Positions 10,913 to 19,922 of a stretch of 64,000 bases of DNA are shown here, in pieces. The stretch comes from Xanthostigma xanthostigma (lineage: Eukaryota > Arthropoda > Insecta > Raphidioptera > Raphidiidae). The first letter of the stretch is position 1; each line of letters starts with the position of its first letter. A program made the position numbers and the translations under genes. Where the stretch lies: assembly GCA_963575645.1 (NCBI GenBank), contig OY754475.1, forward strand, positions 5,952,001 to 6,016,000. The letters are read 5' to 3'. The notes under the pieces were generated by a model that was given only the letters and a program-made list of their open reading frames with translations, was not told where the DNA came from and did no database searches.

Positions 10913-11670
10913 ATAGCGGTCCCGCCCGGTTTCACCCGGATGCAAAAGAACGAATGGGGGAGGGAGGGACATGAGTACGCACATTCATCTTAGTTTACCG
11001 AGATGAATGTTGTGTCCAAATTTCATGATGATCGGAGTTACCGTTCAAAAGTTTTTGTCGATAAAAAGCAGTATTTATACTTTTTTAAACTAATAATTTT
11101 TTTTTAAATCAACAATTACTGTAATTAATAAAATATAACAAATATTTAATTGAAAACACGGTAGGAAAATTATTTTTATATGGGTAGGTAGTAGGTACCT
11201 ATAGTTATAACAGTTTTCAAGTGAGCTATTAATTAGATTTATTTAATTTTAATTAGTCGTAAATAAAATTAAAATAAATTTAAAGTCTTAGAATAAAGTA
11301 ATGTAGAAAATAAAAAAAAAATTAAGAATATATTCGCCCAATTTGGGACTCGAACCAACGACCCTGATATCAACCATGCTCTACCGACTGAACCAGCCGG
11401 GCTTGTGAATGTACAACGCTAATATTGGTAGTTATATTTAGTTAGGGCATTTCACCTGAATAGAAGCTTATTTTTGAGATACATTTTTTGTAACACTTTT
11501 CATTGATGCTCCGCTCCTATTGGTTGTAGAGTGATATTATAGCCTATAGGCTTCCTCAATAAATGGTCTATCCAACAATTTTTTTTTCAATTTGAACCAG
11601 TAGTTCCTGAGATTAGCGTGTTCAACCAAACAAACAAACAAACTCTTCAGCTTTATATATTAGTATAGAT
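10913..11670 (+). mobile_element. Dispersed CCCGCCCGGTTTCACCCGG repeat, copy 1
   Basis: Starts with AGCGGTCCCGCCCGGTTT and ends with CTTTATATATTAGTATAGAT. The same start and end delimit copies at 20686-20902 and 29711-30041. The interior shares TCATGATGATCGGAGTTACC with the third copy and TGATGCTCCGCTCCTATTGG with the others. The constant 3' end and 5'/internal variability suggest a short retroelement. The copy is interrupted by a tRNA-like sequence at 11335-11402. Confidence 0.75.
11335..11402 (-). pseudogene. tRNA-Lys-like sequence (pseudogene or SINE head)
   Basis: On the minus strand the sequence starts GCCCGGCTGGTTCAGTCGG, has a B box GGTTCGAGTCC and ends in a 3' half complementary to its first seven bases (GCCCGGC with TTGGGCG, one mismatch). 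The acceptor, D and T arms resemble tRNA-Lys, but the anticodon arm is altered (GTTGATATCAGG) and no clean Lys anticodon is visible. It lies inside a dispersed repeat, so a SINE head or dead tRNA copy is more likely than a working tRNA gene. Confidence 0.65.
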
Positions 11671-13117
11671 TAGAATGGTCGGAAATCGGGGCCTCATTTC
11701 ATAAAACGAATAAAAATAAATAATTGCAATATAGTAAACATAATACCATCCTTGCGCTTTGCATTTGTATCAATTTACATTTATAATTTTTCCTCGCTTT
11801 TATTCTTCAAAGACACTTGGTAATACAAAACCTTTAACGCTTTACTTTTGTCCTTCAAAGGATAATAATCAGGCTCTCCCTCTAAATCATTCTCGTCGTC
11901 ACGACGTCTTCGTTTCCTGTGTAGGAATCGTCTTTACCGATCCTTTTAAGTACGCCTGGAAATCAAGTTGCATTTAAAGAGCTCTTGAAAATCCGTTTTC
12001 TAAAACGAAAACAGCAATTAGTATTTGAGTTTAACCAAATGCCTCGCGCATTTCAACACAACTGTCGTACTTGTTCAACCGGCGTTTCTTTTCGATTTTA
12101 AAAGTATTCAGTTCATTATTTTTAGAAATATAACGGCTGGTAATATGATGTAACAAAAAACGCGTGCATAGAAGTAAATGTATGCCACTTGTTTACGTTA
12201 CGGTCGTGCCACCGCTACCGAAAAAAAACCACATCCATAATAATCTACGAACACGTTTTTTGTCATTAATCGTCAAATCACTATGCCGCTATCTTTACAA
12301 ATCAAGGCTTAAGGGTAATAATTATGAGTAAAAACCAAAATTTTTGACAATCCTTTCTGCAACCCGGCATCAAACTCCAAGTTAGTATTATACTTATTAC
12401 TGATGTCACATTCCACCTAATATTGAACACCCTTGATGAATTATTCGAAAATATTTAAAGATCCATTCTGTATAACAAAAATTCATGAGAAAAATTCCAG
12501 TTATTAAATTAAGACGTTATAATTGCAACATTTACGTATTAACTGCAATTCTGGAACATTAATTAGAAATTAAATTTGTAGTACATTAGAGACGATCATT
12601 TTGTTAACTGTATAAGTTGGTAGAGCTGTTGGTAGATACATTTTGCCAACTTTGACATTCGAAACTCCGAGAACAGTAAAGATACTTTACGGACTTTGTA
12701 TTTCAAATATAAATTAATTACAACATGAAGTGCTGAAACTCTGAAATTTAACACATAAGACGTTGTATCAAATAAAGGTTGCGTGGTCTACGCGTTGACA
12801 CAAAATTTTTAATCCAAAATATTCGGGCATTCTTCTCGACGTTGCCGTAGTTCTCGCTTTCGCTCGGCGCTGAACTTTTTCTGCTTAGTGTATTCCTTTC
12901 GATTCGAACTTTCCGCTGACTGCGTTTTTTATAATTCCGAGCATATTTGCGAATCATATGAGACGACATGTTTAACTATTTTGTAATTTTCAATTTAATA
13001 CCAATTTAGGCGACCATTTTTACTGTCTTACTTTAGCCCCTAGTAGTGCTCGGCTAGCTCTTTATAATGACACTCGTATCATAGTCCTAGCTGAACGCGT
13101 TTCCATGCTACATTAAT

Positions 13118-13290
13118 TTAAACCTTTACACGAAGCTACTTCGTGACTAGCACGCGCATGCGCCTACACTAGTACGATGACGTCACAGGCAAAACAAATC
13201 GTGCGCGACGTAATCGTAAAGACATGCTCTACTCGTGGGCTCAACCGTTATCAACGCATTATTAGTCTCGTAATTCTTAGCTATTGAAAT
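13118..13290. repeat. Repeat family D carrying TGACGTCA, copy 1
   Basis: Shares CCTACACTNGTACGATGACG, CAAAACAAATCGTGCGCGACG and ATTATTAGTCTCG with 62980-63145. The shared part is about 160 bp. It contains the CREB/ATF consensus TGACGTCA at 13178-13185. It is not associated with a coding region. Confidence 0.75.
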
Positions 13291-14349
13291 AATTATAAGA
13301 GTATATTTGATAACAAAAATGTTCACTGTCTGGGCAGTAACGTTTTTTGGAAAATAGATTTTTCTACAGTATTGTAACAACAATAGCAAACTATGCACTA
13401 AAAATTTGTATATTATGACGTTACGTTCCGTAATTAAAATGTGATAGTAGTCATTAACGTATGAATAAATAATAATATTGACAAATGAATAATAACATTC
13501 ATTTCCACAATAAATTGGTAGCGTTGGGGAGTCTTTGAAATGAGTAAAATTGCATTTTCGTTTCTTTGTTTGCTTGTCAGGTTTCAATTTGCAAGTTAAA
13601 TCAGTTTATTATTTTTATGTTCTATATGTAAATTCCAGTTGTCATATCCACGAAATTGGGTAAAATTATTTTTCCATAACAGTGTAACGTTTCTTTCGTA
13701 TAACAAACATATCAGTTGACAGCGCGACTCGGATTCAATTTAATGGTATGAAAAATATGAAATTTCAAATTATTTACGTTTGTAAAGTTTCCCAGTATTC
13801 TTATTTTGTGATGCAGCCCATCATCGGATTTCCCATGTATCCAATACACTGCAAACTTTGTGTGAGGTACAATTGGGGCAGAAAAATAAAAGCTAGGATT
13901 AAATTTATTTTTGACTCTGTCGTCACTTCCAATCATTTTTTAGATTGCCTTCTTACGTCATCGACTAAACATAAATGATTTAAATCGAAAAAGTTTACTT
14001 TCAGACTTTTATCAGTAATTTATGAACTCTAAAAAAAATCAAATCGATTCATTATGGAAAAAACTAGATTCAATCTACAAAAAAAAATATATAATTTTGA
14101 AAGACTGCAAACAGAGTGTCTACGCATTAAATTTAGTGAGTATTATTGAAGTCTAAGGGAACGTACAGGTTTTTATTTATCTTATATTGCCGTAATTATG
14201 ACGAATTTTCAATTAGGCATTGATTTCCGAGTTATTGAATTCTGAAAGCGTGGTAACAGAGCACTCATAAATTAATTATTTTAAGCATAACTTCCGCTCC
14301 CTTTTGCCAACTAACCAAAGGGTATCACTGTATATTCTATGTCATTCTA

Positions 14350-15000
14350 TGATATAGATAGATAGATTATTTATTTGAGAATCACAAAATACGTGGGTAT
14401 AAAACGTCAAGTAGTCAATTATAAAGTAAAATTTAAAAAATCGTAAATACTGTAAAAACAGTTTTGCTTAATAATTGTATTTAATCTACTCTTAAAATTT
14501 TTCAAAGGTAAAACTTGTATGTCTCTTGGCAGCATGTTACAAAGCTTTTTGGCCATGTAATCTGGCGCAGCCTGGGACAGATCTAGCCTTCTTTGAGGTA
14601 AGCATAGACTCATATGTATTAGAGCTGTATGTATTCGTTACTGAGTAACGGGTACATCGTCTGACTCGAAGTAACGAATCGTTACTTACAAATTCATTTT
14701 GTTACTCGCATCTGTCGTATCCATGTCAGTTCGACTCGTTTGATGCGGTTATAAATACGTTATACGAACGAAGTCATACCGTATCACGTATGCGACGCGC
14801 CTCGATGCGATGGTACATGCTTGATGCTGTTAGTACACGATTGTATGTCGTATGAAAAGTAACGGGTAACGTAACGATACGAAAGTAACTGGTACTGGTT
14901 CTTTAAGTAACGAATAAATACGGGTACACAATTTCTCGTTACTTTTACAGCTCTAATATGTATACTGTTTTCGATTATATCAGCTTAAATGCGAGATCAG
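14350..15000 (-). mobile_element. 5'-truncated non-LTR retrotransposon end (interrupted)
   Basis: The minus-strand reading frame at 14419-14613 ends with ...LCNMLPRDIQVLPLKNFKS... and ...CFYSIYDFL. This matches the typical C-terminal tail of insect non-LTR reverse transcriptase proteins (a LFNxLP-like box, then an FK-rich helix, then FYSxxEFL). The 3' end is a GATA-type simple repeat (14352-14366). The element is split by the hAT-type insertion at 14620-14955 and resumes beyond 14963, where the frame soon meets a stop. Dead fragment. Confidence 0.75.
14620..14955. mobile_element. hAT-type non-autonomous element with 8-bp target duplication
   Basis: 336 bp bounded by TAGAGCTGTA and TTTTACAGCTCTA inverted ends, flanked on both sides by the exact 8-bp duplication ATATGTAT (14612-14619 and 14956-14963). 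An 8-bp duplication and TAGAGCTGTA-like ends are hallmarks of the hAT superfamily. The interior has repeated GTTAC/GTAAC subterminal motifs, as expected for transposase binding, and no coding sequence. It sits inside the LINE fragment. Confidence 0.92.
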
Positions 15001-15540
15001 CACAAACCCAAGTCTTTCAAATATGGATTATTTTTAAGGTTATGAAACAACAACGTAAGCATGATTCAAAAAATACAAAACTTCAATACGAATACCCAAT
15101 AAACACGCTTTCGTATTGTCCAATTTGAAATAAACAGCTCTTATTTTATTGTTTCACCCTATATATTTTCATTCAAATCTCCGTATTCTTTAGTTTTTTT
15201 TCTTTATACATTCGCTCGAGGGTCATTTCCGTTGTCTGTCCTTTTCTCAATTTATATATAAAATGCTTCGAGGAGAGAACAGACACCTAAAAATCGAATT
15301 ACACCGTCTCTTTCCCCAGAGTCTACGCTAGGACATATAATACACTTACAAAGAGAGCCTTTACATCAAGGAACATTGTCTTTAGTACGTACTATCTATG
15401 TAGATTCTACGACACATATCGTACTATACTAATATAGTACAGTACGATCAAGGAGGTATACAATAAGAAATGAAGAGACATCGAAAAAATTACACGTCCT
15501 TCTTATCGACAAGAATAACCAAAATCCAGAAGCGTAAATC

Positions 15541-15600
15541 GGTGGCGGCGTCTTTAATGTGTCCACCGACGGATTAGTGACCTTGGTTCCAAGTAAAGGC
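15541..15600 (+). repeat. Dispersed ~55-bp motif, copy 2
   Basis: Contains GGCGGCGTCTTTAATGTG and CGGATTAGTGACCTTGGTTC, the inverted equivalent of 7078-7135. A third, diverged copy is at 18311-18367 (+). The 86-codon frame that starts inside it (15559-15819) has no recognised motif and is not called as a gene. Confidence 0.55.
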
Positions 15601-16567
15601 CGTTGCACACGACGCTATTTTTCCGTTGGAGTCGTTGCTAGAAATTTTGTTGACTGCGGACTCGCGTGTGAAGTCACAAGATGGATTTCAAAATTAGAAC
15701 CGGTGCTTGTTTTGGGCAAGAACCAATCAGAAAACAGTATCTTGTCACGTGGACGACATGGGCAAACGCTCGCAAACAAACATGGCGTCGTAGCGTTGTT
15801 CAAAGACAATAAACGTTAGGCTTTTTAACGTTTGAACTATCACTGTGCGCGCACCAAATCAATCTACAAATCGTGTGATACAAACCATCACGAAACCTAG
15901 CGTCACAGCACGCTTGAAACCTAGCAACCAAATCTTGCGGCAAAACCAGCCTCGCGTAAAGCGGCCTTTACTTGCGTTCATGAAAGCCTGGTATAATTAC
16001 CTAAGTAGAAGCAATATAAATTATTATTACATAGAAAATTTTAATTTCAAAGTATCGAGTTACCCCGGAGAGAGAAATTTGTTTTAGAATAACACTGCAC
16101 TTTCTTGGCTTCCTCTCTAGCTATGTTAATATCACCTCGTTGGATGACACGTCATCCCACTTTTGATTTAGTTTAGCATTCGCCTAACGATTTGTATCAA
16201 TCAAATAGATTGGAAATCGAAAGCCATCATCTCCATCACGTTTTACGACTTTATTTCAATCTTATCTTTAGCTTATGAGCTTCGTGTTGATGATATAGAA
16301 GTCACTATATTTTTACTGTTATCTTTTTATTGATATTTCTTTTGGTGTATTTATATATTTTCATAATCCACTAGATTCAGGCTTAATTTAATAATGATTT
16401 ATAATCAGGACTGTAAATAGGCAGGGGCACCTGCACAAGGCGCCCAGACGGAAGGGGGCTCCACAAAGATCGAAAAAATTCGCATTATATTAAAAAAAAT
16501 GTATGTCTTTAGACAACATTTTGGGAACATGTCCGAAAATAAATAGCTTTGTATAAATGTGGAAAAT

Positions 16568-16946
16568 GGGCGTAGTAGTGAGAGCACTAGACTCGCATTC
16601 GGGAGGTATCGGTTTCGAATCCCGACGGGGGCAGATGTGGCTGGGACTTTTTCCTGCTGCCTCTCGCCGAGAAACGGTAATTCCTGTGCCGACCATCTTG
16701 TTGAGTTTTTCCATCCCTCAATAATTTCAGATAAATATCGAGGCCATGGCCGATTACCTGTCAAACTCCTATGCTCAAAATTTGTTTACCTAATGTCCTA
16801 AAATTCCTTAATTTATTCTTCCATTGCTATTTAATTAAGTGGAAATTTAAAAATATAGAAAATAACGGGAAATGTCATAGATGGAAAATAGTAATGGCGT
16901 TTGTTATGACATAAATTCGAGAAACGGACGTTAAACGCTTTATTAT
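16568..16946 (+). mobile_element. tRNA-derived SINE, copy 2
   Basis: Has the same organisation as the copy at 1002: an A-box region (GTAGTAGTGAGAGCAC, mutated), a B box (GGTTTCGAATCC, with one extra T), the GCTGGGACTTTTTCCT body, GAGAAACGGTAATTCC, and an AT-rich tail after TTAAACGCTT. The extra base in the B box and several substitutions indicate an older, inactive copy. Confidence 0.87.
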
Positions 16947-17264
16947 TTTGAAATGTGGAAAATATTATTCATTCTAAAATTATTGAGTACATAAGATTTT
17001 GGTTGTTCTGCAGCAGTGCAGCACTCATAGCGAAAACGGCCACTGCTGCGTCTGTGTTTAGCATTTAGATGGTCAACCGCTACGTTTTTGTTTAAACAAA
17101 ACCACATTCTGACCCCTCGTAGTTTTGATACTATAAAATAATGCATGGTGTTACGGGCCGTAATGAAACTGGTTTAAAATTTAATATTGCCTTCAACGCT
17201 TGACTCCTTGGTGTATTCAATAGGAGTAGAGAGTAGTGTTCACGTTAGGTGTATATAAATAGCT

Positions 17265-17890
17265 TATGGAGGGTAGAGGTTAAGGAGAACCATCCCTGTG
17301 TACGAAAAAGTGTCCATCAAAAAGCGCCACTGTCGCAAAAGGGTAAATTTTAAAGCAAGCGTATGGAGGCCAAAAATTATTAGAGTAGGATAGAACAATA
17401 AACGAGGAAAGAAGAATTTCTGCTTTTTTATGACGCACTTTTCGGAAGTAAAATAAAAAATGAAAAAACAATATGATATAAAATTAATTTTTTATTTAAA
17501 TGTGATTTTTAAACGTGCTGTTTTGCATTTAGTACTAAATAAACGATAATACTGATATGAATAAACTATAAAATGACTAAAAAATATTAGTAAAAGCTAA
17601 CAAAAATTAAATCACTCTCAACACTGTCTCACGGCAGGTTTTTAGGTTATATTTATTAAATTATTTTGGACTACGTAAACAGTTTAGATTTTATATACTG
17701 TAGTGTTATTAACGACTTTAATCATTACAAAATACTAAATCCAACTCAGCGCATTTCAATTCATTTATAACTGCTATATGGAGGGTAAACAACATTTTAT
17801 ACTCGGATGCAGCGCTAGCGCCATGTTATTTACAGCATTTAGATGGACACTTTTTCTACGATAGTCTTCCTTACCTCTACTCTCCATAAA
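17265..17890. mobile_element. TIR element, ~625 bp
   Basis: The left end TATGGAGGGTAGAGGTTAAGG is mirrored by the right end TCCTTACCTCTACTCTCCATA. Further in, AAAAAGTGTCCATC pairs with GATGGACACTTTTT. The flanks AAATAGCT and AAATGGCT may be an 8-bp target duplication with one mismatch, which would suggest a hAT-like element. No transposase frame is present. Confidence 0.7.
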
Positions 17891-18310
17891 ATGGCTGAAA
17901 ACAATCGATTAGTTAAGAGTGAGGTTAGGGAGTGTGGTAAACATGCGACATCTCTTTCTCACTTTAAGAATTCACAAATGCCTCGTCTCACTTCTCTTTA
18001 TTCTCGCCACGGTCTGTTAGACCGTCGTCGTGTGACTTGGCACTTCATTAATAAAACATTCTTGGAAGTTGAAATTCACAGAACACGGGGAAGTCCCTGT
18101 TAAGTGCAGCATGACCTTTTTGGGATCAGTGGCGTAAAACCGACTTACATAACGTAAATCGTTTACTCGAAGTTTAGAATTACAGAAACTGTACGTTGAC
18201 TCTTGTAACACAATAATAATAACGTACTAAAGGTCGATTTAGACAATCTGTAGCTGCTGTTATGAAGTCTGGTATACATACACTACAAGAGTAAGTGCAC
18301 AGGAATAACT

Positions 18311-18367
18311 CGGAGGTGGTGTCTTTTATGTGGCTAGCGACGGATTCGCGACCTTCGTTCCAAGTAA
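18311..18367 (+). repeat. Dispersed ~55-bp motif, copy 3
   Basis: Contains GGAGGTGGTGTCTTTTATGTG and GACGGATTCGCGACC...GTTCCAAGT, a diverged copy of the motif at 15541. Confidence 0.5.
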
Positions 18368-18454
18368 AATATGAAATGACATTGCATGGGCGTAGCTGAT
18401 TCACTTGGTTTTGTTTAAAAAAAATTGGTTGTCTGTAAAGTCGGTTTACGGACG

Positions 18455-18682
18455 ATAGTTTTACGTGATAACGTAGTCCGCTCGAATATCATATTTAATA
18501 ATACATAACCTAAATTTTAGTAGCTGTCAAACTTGGGCCGATCGTGCTTCTCTATCGCTTATACTGCGCTCTCGCTTGCACGCACAGGGTCAGGCGGAAC
18601 GTTACGGCGTTACACTTTTTCGTATGCGTGCAGCTGGTGTTTCATCAATTTATAAGACGTTATCACGTCAAAATATGTTTTA
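18455..18682. mobile_element. Small TIR element (ACGTGATAACGT ends)
   Basis: The left end TTTTACGTGATAACGTAG is mirrored by the right end AGACGTTATCACGTCAAAAT. The interior is GC-richer than its surroundings (a GCTCTCGCTTGCACGCACAG segment). No coding content. Non-autonomous DNA element. Confidence 0.65.
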
Positions 18683-19922
18683 TTATCAAAGCGAGCAAAT
18701 GAAATGAAACAGATACTGTCTTATTAAGCCCTCCAAAGCTGGAGACATTAAAACATTGACCGTTTCGGGATAGAAACTCAGGCACCATAGGTTACGGTTA
18801 TTTATTTTATCTTGTGCATACACAATCGATTGATACCCACAAGAGAGAGAGCTCTAGCCTAGAATCCCGGGTACCGGACCAGCTATGTAGATTTTAAAAG
18901 ACAAAAAAAATTAAACTCGATATGTGCACACTGCACAAGCACGTCTGTTTCTCTTTTGTTTTATAATTGAACACTTATGAAAAATTGTCTCAAATGAACG
19001 TAAAAAAGTAGATAAAGTGTGTAAAAAAGGGGGTAACATCGTTTCTATAGAAAAATAATTGCGTTTAAATGCAGGTAAAACTAATTTATATTTCATGAAC
19101 ACATGAAATATAAATGGCGAGATTAGCTTTTCCACAAGCTTAATTAATATACATTCATTTTTAAGTTCATCTTTTATGCAAGTTTTCAGCTCTTTCTTTC
19201 TGCGTTTAAGCTTACAGGGAATTGTGTTCAGTTAATATTCCTCATAAAAAATGCGGCGTCTTTATATTTTAAATGAAAAAATGGAATATTTTTAATAATA
19301 AAAATACATACTTTGAATTATTTAAGCAGTTAAAATTATTTCCAATGCTATTATAATTTAAGAACGTGGGGTCTCATGAATTGGAGGCACCAGAAAAAAT
19401 GTAACAAAAATATTTTCTGCACGACCCCTAGCTGCTTTTCATGTCAGTATAGCAGTAGTAAAATAACCTATTGCGCACAAGAGCCTAAAATAAAACAGAA
19501 GTAATCGGAACATAGTTAAGAATGTCTAAGTCATAAAAAAATGTTGATTTTTTATAGGCTTTTAGATTTAGAATAATTTAAGTTATAATTTACTTTTCTA
19601 ATTTGGATTGAAAAAATGCTATTTTTCTTTGAATGGCTTTGAAATTATTTGGCCAATTGATTTCAAATTCTAATCAGATCTTAAACTCAATAAACCCTTT
19701 CGATGCCGCAAGTGCGATCTCAATCGATTGATTCGTTCTAAAGAAATCGTTCGACATACACAAAATTAGGATCCCAATACGTTGGAATCTGATGAAAACC
19801 GACAGCTTTTTACCGTCATCGATTTTCTGTACACGCGCATCGCATTTCTGAATGAACTTGTTGCATTCTGCAGAGATTCAGGAGATTCCAAATATTGACA
19901 TTCAGTTTTTTCTTGTTTACAG

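Larger units (their letters stand above)
1..19922 (+). other. Probable large complexin intron, no coding exon recognised
   Basis: No protein-coding exon was recognised in these 19.9 kb. The next exon (19923) is an internal complexin exon, so an upstream complexin exon must exist. I looked on the + strand for the expected basic/acidic helix codons and did not find them. The simplest reading is a single intron that starts before the window. The stretch is filled with inverted-repeat elements, a SINE pair, LINE ends and low-complexity AT-rich DNA, which are listed separately. The small reading frames scattered here are short, share no family motif I know, and several lie inside repeats. In 1-840, 5614-6239, 6546-9027, 11671-13117 and 18681-19922 I see no structure beyond AT-rich sequence, except where a separate entry is given. 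Confidence 0.55.

Noticed and set aside
13183..13587. 134-codon minus-strand gene
   Set aside because: The frame starts outside and ends inside repeat family D (13118-13290), has no recognised domain and is AT-driven in composition.
16405..16764. 119-codon minus-strand protein
   Set aside because: The frame lies across the SINE copy at 16568-16946 and reflects antisense SINE sequence.
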